Notes: a model not told the origin generated them from the letters alone. A stretch of 64,000 nt of DNA from Duganella sacchari (GCF_900143065.1 NZ_FRCX01000003.1:1-64000), one strand, 5' to 3'. Counted from the stretch's first letter, positions 53,888 to 63,393 are shown. Numbers and translations are program-made.

Positions 53888-56254
53888 TCAATAGACATCG
53901 CGGCGGTAGCGTCCCTGCTCCGCCAGTTGCGCAAGTTGTTCGCGGCCGATGATGGCGGCCAGTGCTTCATCCACACCGCCAGCCATACCTTGCAGGCTGC
54001 CGCAGACAAAAATCACGGCACCGTCGTTGAGCCAGGCATGCACGGCATCGGCGCGCTCACGCAGGCGGTTCTGCACATAGCCGCCGCCCTCTGCGTCGCG
54101 CGAATACACCAGGTCCAGCTCCGGCAGGAAACCGCTGCTGCGCCAGCCGTGGATTTCTTCCGCGCAGATGGCATCGTGTTCGCGCTGACGTTCGCCGAAG
54201 ATCAGCCAGTTGCGCGTTGCGCCTTCCAGCACACGGGCGCGCAGATGCGAACGCAGGCCGGCAATGCCGGAGCCATTGCCGATGTAGATGGCCGGCGCCG
54301 TTTGCGCAGCCGCGTCAAAAGAAGGATTGGCGATCAGGCGGACACGGACCGCGTCACCGGTCGCCGCTTGCGCGGTCAGCCAGCCGGAAGCCAGGCCAAC
54401 CTGGCGCACCACCAGCTGCATGCTGCCATCCTGCGGAATGGACGCCAGCGAGTAGCGGCGCGGCGTAGCGTCCTTGCCGTAATGGCCCGGCCAGATATCG
54501 ACCAGCGCACCGGGACGCCAGCCAGCGCCGACATCGCCGGTCAGCGTAATTTCGTACAGCGGGAAGCCGACGCTGCCGGGATTGAGCAGCTTGTGGCCGG
54601 CCAGATGCCAGGTGGCGTAATCACTGTCGTCGGCAGCGGCCGACAATGTGACATCAGCGGTGCCGCCCATCATCTCGCGCAGCGCGCTGCCCCAGCGCGC
54701 CAGTGCCCCTGCATCGCCGTTATCGACTTCGATCATCGGATGCAGCGGCTGCGCGCCAAGCAAGGCCAGACGCTGGTCGAGCGTACGGCCAAAGCCGCAG
54801 AACTCCGCGTAGTTGCGGTCACCCAGCGCCAGCACGGCGTACTGCATATGCTTCAATTCTTCCTTTGCGCCTTGCAGCAGACGGCTGAAGCGGCGCGCGC
54901 TGTCCGGCGGTTCACCCTCGCCAAAGCTGCTGGCGACAAACAGCGCACGGCGGTATTGGCCCAGCTGCGGCGGCGTCAGTTGTTCCAGCGATTGCACATG
55001 CACCGCCACCCCGGCCTTTTGCAGCGCGGCGGCGCTTTGCAGCGCCAGACGTTCGGCCTGGCCGGTCTGGCTGGCATAGGCCATCAGTATCGGGGCATCC
55101 TGTGTCGCGGCCGATGCGGAGGCGGCAAACTGCGCGCGCTCGGCGCGGGCAATACGCTTCTGCTTGCGCCGGTTCAGATACAGCATCCAGCCGGTGATGC
55201 CAAAGCCCGGCAGCGCCAGCGCCGCAATGAACACAATGATCTGCCCCGAGATCCCAAAATAGGTACCGAGGTGCAGCGGATAAATCACCGACTGGAAGCG
55301 CGCGCCGGCCGGCTTGTCAGCATACAGCTCGCTCTTCAGCAGCGCGCCGGTCTGCAGATTGATCGACATGCTGCTGCGCGCACGCACATGGGGCGCATCC
55401 TTGGCGACCCACAGAATCTGCATCGGCTGGCTGGCGCGCTCCGGCGGCCGCAGGAAAGCCATATGCCAGTTGGGCGCGTTCTTCTGGAACGTTTCCCAGC
55501 TCGGGTTCAGATCGGCCGCTTCGGCTTTCGGCGGCTGGGGCGCCTTGGGCTTGGCCGCAGCCGCCTCACGCGGCGGACGCAATGTGCCCATCCAGCCATC
55601 CGCCATGTCGCGGATAGGATCGAAAGCCCAGTACACGCCAGAAGCGGTGAAGACCAGGAACACCACCATCACCCAGGTGCCTGCCACCGAATGCAGCCCC
55701 CACAGGAAAGAGCGTCCCTTCATGCGGACATCAAACGTCAGCCAGGTGCGCCAGTCCCACACACGGCGCGGCCAGCGCAGATACAGGCCGCTCAGCGCAA
55801 GGCCCATCAGGCAAAACGCCAGCGTGCCACTGACGACCTTGCCCGGATCACGCGGCAGCAGCAGGAAGCGGTGCAGCTGCTCCACCCATTCAAAGAAATC
55901 TTCACCCGCCAGTTCCGGCAGCAGGGCAGCGTTGTAGGGATTGAGGTAAATCGTTTCGCCCTTGCGCACACCCGGCGCTGGCGCAAGACCGATGCGCGCA
56001 CTGGAACCCGGCGTGTCGTACAGGATGATGCTGGTCACGCGCTCGTGCGGCTTCAGGGCGCGGGCGGCAGTCATGAATTCCTGCGGTGTCAGCACCGGCG
56101 TGTTCTGCACCGCGACATTGCGCACACCGGGATTCAGCGCGTCGAGGATCTGTTCACGAAAAGCGAGGACGGCGCCGCTCAGGCCTATCACCATCAATAC
56201 CGTGCCGGCCGTTATGCCGACAAACCAATGCAGCTGAAACCAGAGCTTTTTCAC
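53888..56254 (-). CDS. PepSY membrane domain-flavodoxin-FAD/NAD reductase fusion
   Basis: A 788-residue inner-membrane reductase. The N-terminal half is a PepSY-associated region with membrane helices near 10-32, 142-162, 188-215 and 335-360. A flavodoxin domain follows (about 396-540, FMN loop YASQTGQAERLA, and SSFGEGEPPDSA). The C-terminal half is a ferredoxin-reductase module (RRYSLASIPQDG for FAD, IGNGSGIAGLRSHL for NADPH, ending RRDVY). Electrons would pass from NADPH through FAD and FMN to the periplasm. GTG 56254 overlaps the receptor stop (GTGA), so it is coupled to a siderophore receptor; reductive release of iron is the likely function. Confidence 0.88.
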   Translation of the reverse strand: MKKLWFQLHWFVGITAGTVLMVIGLSGAVLAFREQILDALNPGVRNVAVQNTPVLTPQEFMTAARALKPHERVTSIILYDTPGSSARIGLAPAPGVRKGETIYLNPYNAALLPELAGEDFFEWVEQLHRFLLLPRDPGKVVSGTLAFCLMGLALSGLYLRWPRRVWDWRTWLTFDVRMKGRSFLWGLHSVAGTWVMVVFLVFTASGVYWAFDPIRDMADGWMGTLRPPREAAAAKPKAPQPPKAEAADLNPSWETFQKNAPNWHMAFLRPPERASQPMQILWVAKDAPHVRARSSMSINLQTGALLKSELYADKPAGARFQSVIYPLHLGTYFGISGQIIVFIAALALPGFGITGWMLYLNRRKQKRIARAERAQFAASASAATQDAPILMAYASQTGQAERLALQSAAALQKAGVAVHVQSLEQLTPPQLGQYRRALFVASSFGEGEPPDSARRFSRLLQGAKEELKHMQYAVLALGDRNYAEFCGFGRTLDQRLALLGAQPLHPMIEVDNGDAGALARWGSALREMMGGTADVTLSAAADDSDYATWHLAGHKLLNPGSVGFPLYEITLTGDVGAGWRPGALVDIWPGHYGKDATPRRYSLASIPQDGSMQLVVRQVGLASGWLTAQAATGDAVRVRLIANPSFDAAAQTAPAIYIGNGSGIAGLRSHLRARVLEGATRNWLIFGERQREHDAICAEEIHGWRSSGFLPELDLVYSRDAEGGGYVQNRLRERADAVHAWLNDGAVIFVCGSLQGMAGGVDEALAAIIGREQLAQLAEQGRYRRDVY

Positions 56255-58335
56255 AGGTCGACCTTCACACTGAGTTTAATCAGGCGCGGTGCGCCGGAAG
56301 CCAGCCGCGTGCCCGCGCCAGCCCAATACTGCTTGTCGGCCGCGTTATCGACGTTGGCCTGCAACACGGTGTGCTTGCCCATGATGGCGGTGGCGTAACG
56401 CACGCCTGCGCTGAACAGGGTCACGCCGCCCAGGAAGGCCTGGTTCAAATCGTTGACCGGACGGCGGCCGGTGTAATACGCGCCGCCGTTGAAGGACAAA
56501 CCAGGCAGCGACGCCAGTTCATACGACAGGAAAGCGCTGCCGGTTTGCTTCGATGCGTTTTCCGGCAGCTTGCCGTTGTAGTCTGCATTGATATGGCGGA
56601 ATTCAGGATCGATCCACTGCGCCGACGTCTGCCACGACAGCTGGCGTGTCAGTCTGCCCTGCGCCGACAGTTCAAGGCCGCGATATCGCTGTTCGCCATC
56701 CGCCGTGAACACATTGGCGGTGTTGGTGTAGTAGCCCGGACGGCTGATATCAAACACCGCCGCCTGCACCAGCGTGCCGCCCGGCACGCGCCAGCGCGCG
56801 CCCAGTTCCTTCTGGCGGCTGACACCTGGCGCCATGCGCTCGCCGACATTGTTGCTGCCGGTCGGCGCCGTCTCGCCCTCTTCCAGACCTTGCGACGACG
56901 ACAGGTAGAACGACAGGTCGCGATTCAACTTGTAGATCAGCGCCGCCATCGGCGTGGTCTTACTGACGTCATAGTGATTCGCGCCCTGGTCGCTGCGGTA
57001 CTGCACATTGCGCAGGCCCGCCACCGCCTGCCAGTCCGGCGAGAACGTCAGGCGGTCGATCGCGTACACGCCCTCGTCGCGCGAGTCCAGCGCCGCCGTG
57101 GTAGGCGCCGTCGGATAGGGGCTGATGGTGTAGCTGGTAATCGGCACCGGCTGGTACAGGTTCTGCGCGGCGATGCTGTAATTGGCCTGATAGATCGGGT
57201 CCTGGCCCTTGTCGGTGCGGGTGGCGCCAACCGTTACATCATGCTGCACCGCGCCAGTCATGACCGTCCCTGCCACTTCGGCGCGAAGCATGTCGGAATC
57301 GACCACGCTGTGCTGCAGATTGCCGGTGATGCGGCCAGCACCAGTCACCAGCGCGGCGGCATTGGTCAGTCGGAAGATGGCCAGGCCGCGGTCACGCGCG
57401 GTTTCGGAATGGCCGGCTTCCAACGTCAGCGCCCAGTTGTCGTTCAAGGCATAGTCGGCGCGCAGCAGCAGGTTCTTGGTCTCGGCTTCAAATGTGGCCC
57501 AGTCCGGACCGATCAGGCGTTTGGGATCGACCGCCGGCGGCAGCGCAATCACGCCGGCCACCGCCGCAGGCAGGGCAATGCCGGCCTGCTCGGTGACACG
57601 GCGCTTGTCGTATTCCAGGTCCGCTTTCAGCAGCAGGCGCGCGTTCACGCGCCAGTCCAGCGCCGCCGAGGCGAACTTGCGGTTACCGTTGCCGACGTTG
57701 TCCAGGTAGGAACCCAGCGTGCCGCCGGCGGCGTTGATGCGTACGCCGACCTGCTGCGCTTCGCCAAAGCGGCGCGCCACATCGGCGGTCGCGACGGCGC
57801 TGCCGTTCTGGTCCACCATCATCCCGACCGTGCTCACCGGCGTGGCGCCCGCGCGTTTGGTGACGAAGTTGACCACGCCGGCCGGCGAGGTAAAGCCGTA
57901 GTACAGCGCGGTGGCGCCTTTCAGCACTTCCACGCGCTCCTTGTCCTCCATCGGCACCTGCGAGAAGTTCATGATCGGCAGCGTGCCGTTCAGGCGGTAG
58001 TTGGTGCGGTTTTCCACCGCGATGCCGCGGATGACCAACTGATCCCACGTGTCGCCGCCGTTCTGCTGGCGGCTGACCCCAGCGGTATTGCGCAAGGCGT
58101 CGTACAAGCCGCCAGCGGCCTGCAATTCCAGCACCTCGCGCGTGACCACGTTGACGGTCGACGGCACATCCATGATGTCCGCGCCCCGGAAGCTGCCTGC
58201 CTCCACGGTTTTGGCCGCAAAACCATCGGCGCGCGCGGCCGTGACTTTGACCGCATGCAGCACCTGCTCATCCGCCTCCTGGGCAAATGCGGGGAATACG
58301 GCGGACACGGCGAGGTACAGGGGCAGCAGACGCAT
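56251..58335 (-). CDS. TonB-dependent siderophore receptor
   Basis: A 694-residue outer-membrane receptor of the ferrichrome/catecholate siderophore type. After a signal (ends AVFPAFAQ), the plug has IMDVPSTVNVVTREVLE and VEVLKGATALYYGFTSPAGVVNFVTKR, both typical of siderophore receptors. The barrel ends LIKLSVKVDL rather than in Phe, a slight deviation. I choose ATG 58335, which lies about 50 bases downstream of a Fur box; longer frames begin at or beside the box. It is the first gene of an operon with the reductase fusion. Iron repression is inferred. Confidence 0.9.
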   Translation of the reverse strand: MRLLPLYLAVSAVFPAFAQEADEQVLHAVKVTAARADGFAAKTVEAGSFRGADIMDVPSTVNVVTREVLELQAAGGLYDALRNTAGVSRQQNGGDTWDQLVIRGIAVENRTNYRLNGTLPIMNFSQVPMEDKERVEVLKGATALYYGFTSPAGVVNFVTKRAGATPVSTVGMMVDQNGSAVATADVARRFGEAQQVGVRINAAGGTLGSYLDNVGNGNRKFASAALDWRVNARLLLKADLEYDKRRVTEQAGIALPAAVAGVIALPPAVDPKRLIGPDWATFEAETKNLLLRADYALNDNWALTLEAGHSETARDRGLAIFRLTNAAALVTGAGRITGNLQHSVVDSDMLRAEVAGTVMTGAVQHDVTVGATRTDKGQDPIYQANYSIAAQNLYQPVPITSYTISPYPTAPTTAALDSRDEGVYAIDRLTFSPDWQAVAGLRNVQYRSDQGANHYDVSKTTPMAALIYKLNRDLSFYLSSSQGLEEGETAPTGSNNVGERMAPGVSRQKELGARWRVPGGTLVQAAVFDISRPGYYTNTANVFTADGEQRYRGLELSAQGRLTRQLSWQTSAQWIDPEFRHINADYNGKLPENASKQTGSAFLSYELASLPGLSFNGGAYYTGRRPVNDLNQAFLGGVTLFSAGVRYATAIMGKHTVLQANVDNAADKQYWAGAGTRLASGAPRLIKLSVKVDL

Positions 58336-58371
58336 GGGAAGGCGGGGAAGTAGGGAAATGAAGCTGCACAT

Positions 58372-58398
58372 TCTATAAGTAATACGAATGATTATCAA
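58372..58398 (-). promoter_or_regulatory. Candidate promoter overlapping the Fur box
   Basis: TTGATA (58398-58393) and TATAGA (58377-58372) are 15 bases apart on the minus strand, a short but usable spacing. The transcript would start near 58365, giving a 30-base leader to ATG 58335. Confidence 0.35.
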
Positions 58399-58402
58399 TT
58401 AC
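58384..58402 (-). promoter_or_regulatory. Fur box
   Basis: On the minus strand the central ten bases GATAATCATT match the Fur consensus exactly, with 13 of 19 matches over the full consensus. It overlaps the likely promoter of the siderophore receptor. It may also affect the divergent receptor at 58532. Confidence 0.65.
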
Positions 58403-58531
58403 GTTGTCATACGACTTTGTAAAACTATGCAAAATCCATATAAGCAAACAGAAAATGATTCGTTCCAGATAGAAAGATGCACCGGTATAGTGCATATACC
58501 CCTCTACCTGTCTATACAACTTACTTAATTC

Positions 58532-61105
58532 ATGAAATATCGTACCTCTCCCCTGCTCTTTGCGCTGGCCGCCGCCTTCCCCGGCTACGCCAGTGCCGAA
58601 GACGCCGCCGCCCCTGAGCTGGAGCGCGTCGTCATTACCGGTTCCAACATCCGCGTCACCCAGAAAGAAGGCCCGAGCGCGGTCCAGGTGATTACCGCCA
58701 AGGATCTCGAAGGCACCGGCAAGACCTCGGTCGCCGACGTGCTGCGCGCGATCTCGGCCAACAGCGGCAACAGCTACAACGAACAATATACGGGCAGCTT
58801 CTCGGCTGGTACCGCCGGCCTGTCGCTGCGCGGCCTGGGCCAGCAGAACACGCTGATCCTGGTGAACGGCAAGCGCGTGTCCAGCTTCGCCACCGCGCAA
58901 GACCTGCAACAGACCTTTGTCGACCTGAATAGCCTGCCGATGGAAGCGGTGCAGCGCATCGAGGTATTGAAGGATGGCGCATCGTCCGTGTACGGCTCGG
59001 ACGCGGTGGCTGGCGTGGTCAACATCATCCTGTATCAGCAATTCACCGGCACCGAAATCAAGGCACAGGTGGGCAGCTCCACCGAAGGCACCGGCCAGAC
59101 CGAAAAGAACGTGGCGCTGAAAACCGGCTTTGGCGACCTGGCCACCGATGGCTACAGCGTGGTGTTCTCGGCCGACGCCATGGAGCGCGACAAGCTGCAG
59201 CAAAGCGATGTGGCCTGGCTCGCTGGCAACGACTTCCGTGGCTACAAAAACGGCTCGCTGTCGTGGACCCCGACCAACTACTACGGCACCGATCCCACCA
59301 AGCTGCTGGGCGGCGTGCAAGGTCCGCTGCAGCTGGTGCCATACGGCGACATCACCCCGGGCAAGACCGGCAATGTGCTGGCCTACAATCCGGCGCCGTA
59401 CAAAACCCTGATCCCGGGCGTGAAGCGCGTGCACACTTCGCTGATGGGCACCCTGCGCCTCAATGAGGACACCGATCTCTACGCCGACCTGATGTACGGC
59501 TACTCGAGCGCGGAACAGACCTTTGGTCCGCCGCTGTCAGTTGGCACCGGCCTGCGCGCGTGGAATAACGCCACCCAGTCGCTGGACAACATCGCTGTCA
59601 CGCTGCCGGTAGGCCACCCGAACAATCCAGGCAGCACCCCTGTCGGCATCAACGCCACGCTGTTCGATCTCGGCCCGCGCCTGAAGGTGGGCCGCGTAGA
59701 TTTCTACCGCGCACTGACCGGCATTAAAGGCACGGCGGCCGGCTGGACCTACGACGCATCGATCGGCCGCTCCGGCAGCAAGCTCAAGGAAACGGTCGAT
59801 AACTTCGTCAACCGCTACGTGTTCCAGGATGTGCTGGCCAAAGGCACGTATAACTTCGCCGACCAGTCGAAGAACAGCGACGCCTTGCGCCAGAGCCTGC
59901 GCCTGGCGACCTTGCGCCCAGCCGAATCAACGCTGACCACGCTGGACTTCTCGGCCTCGAAAGATCTGTTCGCGCTGCCGGCCGGCGATGTCGGCTTCGC
60001 GTTTGGCGGCCAGTGGCGCCGTGAGGAGATGGACTCCAACACCTCGACCGCCGTGTTGAGCGGCACCGAACTGCGCCCGGCCATCAACATCATCAAGGGC
60101 AAGCGCGATGTCTCGGCAGCCTTCGCGGAATTCAACGTCCCGGTGCGCAAGGACCTGAGTCTGAACGTGGCCGGCCGCGCCGACCACTACGACGACTTCG
60201 GCAGCGCCTTCTCGCCCAAGGCCAGCCTGCGCTACGAGCCTTACCAGTGGCTGCTGCTGCGTGGTACCGCCTCGCGCGGCTTCCGCGCCCCATCGCTGCC
60301 GGAGATTACCAACAGTACCGCCGTCAGCTACGGCAGCGTGCTCGATCCGCGCGATCCGGTCTCGCCGACCCAGGCGCGCGGCATCACCAACATCACGCGC
60401 GCCAATCCGGAACTGAAGCCAGAGCGCTCCAACAACCTGAACCTGGGGCTGGTGGTTGCACCGACCAAGGACACCAGCGTCGGCCTGGACTACTACCGCA
60501 TCCGCCAGCAGGGCGTGATCGGCACCGAAAGCGCCGACACCATCATCGCCAACGAAGCAAGCGCACCGCAGAACATCGTGCGCGGCGCCGACGGCCGCAT
60601 CCTGACGCTGTACCGCCAGTACGCCAACCAGGGCGAGCGCCGCGTGTCCGGTGTCGACCTCGATCTGCGCCACCGCATCGTCGGCCAGCAATGGGGTAAT
60701 GTGACGCTGAACGGCCAGCTGAGCCGCGTGCTCACGTTTGAAGCGCCGCTGTCCACCGGCGAGCCGCTGACCAATGGCGCCGGCACCAACTACTTCGGCT
60801 CGATTCCGAAATGGCGCGGCGTGACCTCTGCCACCTGGGACTTGGGCAAGTGGTCCAACACGCTGACCTGGACCTATGTGGACGGTTACGAGCAAACCAC
60901 GCGCAAGGGCGACACCGTGGCGCCGTTTGCCACGCTGGACCTGAACCTGGCGTATCAGGTGACCAAACAGACTGCGGTTGGCCTGACGGTACTCAACCTC
61001 GGCAACAAGCGCCCATCGTGGGATTCGTCGACCGCCTTCTTCGACTTTACCCAGGCTGATCCGCGCGGACGCTTTGCCTCGCTCAAGTTGACGCACAAGT
61101 TCTAA
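58532..61105 (+). CDS. Large TonB-dependent receptor
   Basis: An 857-residue outer-membrane receptor with a signal peptide (ending near GYASAED). The plug begins ELERVVITGSNIRVTQKEGPSAVQ (ELERVVITGSNIR then VTQKEGPSAVQ) and has IEVLKDGASSVYGSDAVAGV, the form common in receptors of Xanthomonas, Caulobacter and Oxalobacteraceae that take up carbohydrates, peptides or other organic ligands. The barrel ends with Phe (LKLTHKF). It is divergent from the siderophore receptor and separated by about 200 bases. A terminator follows. No catabolic genes adjoin, so the ligand is open. Confidence 0.9.
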   Translation: MKYRTSPLLFALAAAFPGYASAEDAAAPELERVVITGSNIRVTQKEGPSAVQVITAKDLEGTGKTSVADVLRAISANSGNSYNEQYTGSFSAGTAGLSLRGLGQQNTLILVNGKRVSSFATAQDLQQTFVDLNSLPMEAVQRIEVLKDGASSVYGSDAVAGVVNIILYQQFTGTEIKAQVGSSTEGTGQTEKNVALKTGFGDLATDGYSVVFSADAMERDKLQQSDVAWLAGNDFRGYKNGSLSWTPTNYYGTDPTKLLGGVQGPLQLVPYGDITPGKTGNVLAYNPAPYKTLIPGVKRVHTSLMGTLRLNEDTDLYADLMYGYSSAEQTFGPPLSVGTGLRAWNNATQSLDNIAVTLPVGHPNNPGSTPVGINATLFDLGPRLKVGRVDFYRALTGIKGTAAGWTYDASIGRSGSKLKETVDNFVNRYVFQDVLAKGTYNFADQSKNSDALRQSLRLATLRPAESTLTTLDFSASKDLFALPAGDVGFAFGGQWRREEMDSNTSTAVLSGTELRPAINIIKGKRDVSAAFAEFNVPVRKDLSLNVAGRADHYDDFGSAFSPKASLRYEPYQWLLLRGTASRGFRAPSLPEITNSTAVSYGSVLDPRDPVSPTQARGITNITRANPELKPERSNNLNLGLVVAPTKDTSVGLDYYRIRQQGVIGTESADTIIANEASAPQNIVRGADGRILTLYRQYANQGERRVSGVDLDLRHRIVGQQWGNVTLNGQLSRVLTFEAPLSTGEPLTNGAGTNYFGSIPKWRGVTSATWDLGKWSNTLTWTYVDGYEQTTRKGDTVAPFATLDLNLAYQVTKQTAVGLTVLNLGNKRPSWDSSTAFFDFTQADPRGRFASLKLTHKF

Positions 61106-61130
61106 GCTGTCTCTGCTTGTCTCTTCTTTA

Positions 61131-61157
61131 GGCCCGCCTCTGTGCGGGCCTTTTTTT
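61131..61157 (+). terminator. Rho-independent terminator of the large TonB receptor
   Basis: A 7-bp all-GC stem (61131-61137 with 61144-61150) is followed by seven T, 25 bases after the stop codon. Confidence 0.88.
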
Positions 61158-61211
61158 ACGCGCGCCGACATACCGGGATAACGCTGTCGATCTGGTGTGA
61201 GCAGAGGCGGC

Positions 61212-62552
61212 TTATCCAAGGATCGCATAGGCGATCAGCAGCAACAGCCCCCAGACGCCATTGCTCAGCACTTCCCGCACGGACGTCACCATTTGCGCGG
61301 CGGGAAGATGGCGCCGCGCCAGGTTGAGGCGATGGGCCGAGTCGCACGCGCCTGCGACGGCAATCGCTGTCAGTATGCCCAGCGTCGGATTGGCGATACC
61401 CAGCCACAGCGGTGTGGGCATGCCCAGTAACAGCGCCGGGATCAACGCCGCCCGGCGCTTGGCGGTGCTGATCGTGGCGGGCGCCAGCGGCGACGATGAC
61501 AGCAAGTCCCACGCCGCTTCGCCCGCTTCAATCAGGCGCGTCAGAATGCCGGCCAATCCCGCAGTGACATAGACGGCGATGGCCGCAATCACCAGCGGTC
61601 GCAAGCTGTCGGTGCCGGCAGCGGCAAAGGCCACCACCAGCCAGACGAACCTGGCAGCGATCTGGCCCAGGAACATGGGCTGACGCACAAGCAGCAGCCA
61701 TTCCTTGTAGATCAGCAGCCACCGCAGGTCGTGACCGAAATGTAAGCGCATCCCCAACGCGAGACGCGCTATGCCGCGCGGCGAATTGCGCCCCTGCTGC
61801 AACAGGCGCAGGAAGCTGTGCTGCAGCAGCACAGCGGCCAGTTGTGCAGAGCCCAACGCCGCCAGACAAAACAGCAGCAGCGGAAGCGGACTGCCCTGCA
61901 GCGCCTGCACCGGCAGCCAGAGCGGGCTGGCCGGTCCCAGCACGGCGCCATCGTCCAGCAGGTGGGACAAGCTAGTCTTGATGGCAACCGGGATGGCTTG
62001 CTGTACCTGCGGCATATAGCACAGCCACACGATGACAACGGTCCCTAGCACTTGCGCAAACAGCGAGGTATAGCGTGGCCCGATCAGCCGCGCGAGCTGG
62101 ATCACGGACATCATCCCCAGGCTTGCAGCAATCATGGCCATGGCCACCAGCCCGGGATACAACGCCAATAACCGTGGCCGGTCAGTGAGTATGCCTACAT
62201 GGACGACAGGGGTGACCAGGAACAGCGCCAACAGCAACGTTCCCAGCACCACACCGCCCAGGCGCGCGCGCAGGATGGTACTGCCCGGCACGGGAGAACA
62301 CAGCAGCAGATCGAGGTCGCTGCGGCTGTACATCACATGGACGCAGCGTATCATCGCGGCCGACAGCATCAGGATGAACAGCACGGCAACGACTGTGCCG
62401 TCGAGATGGCGTTGGCTGATACTTTCCGTTGGCCGCCAGAAGGGCAAGGTGGGCAGGACGTTCCACGCGGCCAGGTGCAGCACCGCATAGACCGTGACCA
62501 TCCACCCCAGTACCGTCACAGGCATGGCGCGCTGGTTTCCTCTTGTAGGCAC
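61212..62552 (-). CDS. Multi-spanning membrane protein, ABC-2-like permease
   Basis: A 446-residue protein with about ten hydrophobic segments. A polar hinge with SRSDLDLLLCSPV (about 76-88) and another with WDLLSSSPL (about 345-353) look like the coupling-helix positions of two half-permeases fused head to tail. That arrangement is known for ABC-2-type exporters of this kind. No ATPase gene is next to it, so a partner must lie elsewhere or the role is different. ATG 62525 (MPVTVLGW) with AGAGGA upstream is an alternative start. Substrate unknown. Confidence 0.65.
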   Translation of the reverse strand: MPTRGNQRAMPVTVLGWMVTVYAVLHLAAWNVLPTLPFWRPTESISQRHLDGTVVAVLFILMLSAAMIRCVHVMYSRSDLDLLLCSPVPGSTILRARLGGVVLGTLLLALFLVTPVVHVGILTDRPRLLALYPGLVAMAMIAASLGMMSVIQLARLIGPRYTSLFAQVLGTVVIVWLCYMPQVQQAIPVAIKTSLSHLLDDGAVLGPASPLWLPVQALQGSPLPLLLFCLAALGSAQLAAVLLQHSFLRLLQQGRNSPRGIARLALGMRLHFGHDLRWLLIYKEWLLLVRQPMFLGQIAARFVWLVVAFAAAGTDSLRPLVIAAIAVYVTAGLAGILTRLIEAGEAAWDLLSSSPLAPATISTAKRRAALIPALLLGMPTPLWLGIANPTLGILTAIAVAGACDSAHRLNLARRHLPAAQMVTSVREVLSNGVWGLLLLIAYAILG

Positions 62553-62640
62553 ATGTACTTCAATGCCTTTAAACGATCACACCATGACCTTAACCGTCGC
62601 TGCTCCGGTTGCTCAGCAACTCTTTTTGCTGACATCTTTT

Positions 62641-62694
62641 TTCGACTATTTTTCCTCATTTTCGACTATTTTTCCTTTTTTTCGACTTTATTTG
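62641..62694. repeat. Three tandem 20-bp repeats
   Basis: The unit TTCGACTATTTTTCCT followed by a 4-base variable end repeats at 62641 and 62661, with a partial third copy at 62681. The spacing is about two helical turns, with an A/T tract in phase in each unit. Confidence 0.85.
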
Positions 62695-62744
62695 TACGAA
62701 ACAATCAAGGGTCGAGCGCCCAGCCACATCAAAATTACATAAAA

Positions 62745-62858
62745 AATAGCTTGCTATTAGATCGCTCGCTATGTATAGTGGGTACATGGGCGCTGCGAAC
62801 AGCGTCAGTTGTAGTAGATTAGCAAGCTGTTATACCCGAAGGTAGATAGCAAGCGATT
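62745..62858. promoter_or_regulatory. Cluster of four operator-like palindromes upstream of ohr
   Basis: Related sequences occur at 62745-62758 (AATAGCTTGCTATT), 62759-62772 (AGATCGCTCGCTAT), 62819-62832 (TTAGCAAGCTGTTA) and 62845-62858 (GATAGCAAGCGATT). All fit TAGC-NN-GCTA or a half of it, with the last two in opposite orientation. The first overlaps the candidate -35 box and the second the spacer. OhrR-type repression is a reasonable guess. Confidence 0.5.
62751..62779 (+). promoter_or_regulatory. Candidate promoter of ohr
   Basis: TTGCTA (62751-62756) and TATAGT (62774-62779) are 17 bases apart, with 4/6 and 5/6 matches to the sigma-70 consensus. The leader to the ATG would be about 120 bases. 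Confidence 0.5.
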
Positions 62859-62905
62859 AAATTGGCAACTAACTTAATGCGTTTCACTCACTGAAAGGAA
62901 CTACC

Positions 62906-63331
62906 ATGTCGATCGAAAAAGTACTGTACACCGCACACGCTAAAACCACCGGCGGCCGCGAAGGCCAATCCGCTTCGACGGACGGCAAACTGAGCGTCAA
63001 GCTGAGCACTCCGAAAGAACTGGGCGGCGCTGGCGGCGATGGCACCAATCCAGAACAGCTGTTTGCCTCGGGCTACGCAGCCTGCTTCATCGGCGCCATG
63101 AAATTCGTTGGCGGCCGCGACAAGATCGCCGTACCAGCGGACCTGTCGGTGGAAACCTCGGTCGGCATCGGCCCTATCCCGACCGGCTTCGGCATCCAGG
63201 TTGAGCACAAAATCTCGCTGCCAGGCCTGGACCGCGAAACCGCACAAAAACTGGTCGACGCAGCGCACATCGTCTGCCCATACTCGAACGCCACCCGTGG
63301 CAACATCGACGTTACCCTGACCATCGTCTAA
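62906..63331 (+). CDS. ohr: Organic hydroperoxide resistance protein
   Basis: A 141-residue thiol peroxidase of the Ohr branch of the OsmC family. It reduces fatty-acid and other organic hydroperoxides. Both redox cysteines are present: Cys60 in [11 protein letters not shown] and Cys124 in [13 protein letters not shown]. The length and the C-terminal IDVTLTIV are typical of Ohr rather than OsmC. AAAGGA precedes the ATG. The regulator gene ohrR is not in the window, but palindromes flank its promoter. Confidence 0.94.
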   Translation: MSIEKVLYTAHAKTTGGREGQSASTDGKLSVKLSTPKELGGAGGDGTNPEQLFASGYAACFIGAMKFVGGRDKIAVPADLSVETSVGIGPIPTGFGIQVEHKISLPGLDRETAQKLVDAAHIVCPYSNATRGNIDVTLTIV

Positions 63332-63393
63332 GCAGGTACCCGAGTCAGCCTTCTCACATACAATCATTGCTTTGATCCCTGACGAGAGAAGCA

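Larger units (their letters stand above)
62553..62905. other. Regulatory intergenic region between the permease-like gene and ohr
   Basis: About 350 bases between divergent genes, much richer in A and T than the flanks. It holds three tandem 20-bp repeats (62641-62694), a candidate ohr promoter, four operator-like palindromes (62745-62858), and a small hairpin CGCTG-CGAA-CAGCG near 62791-62804 in the ohr leader. Short open frames here lack ribosome binding sites and coding character. Confidence 0.65.

Noticed and set aside
62494..62822. Short plus-strand frames upstream of ohr
   Set aside because: They cross the 20-bp repeats and the ohr promoter and have low-complexity Phe/Ser-rich translations.
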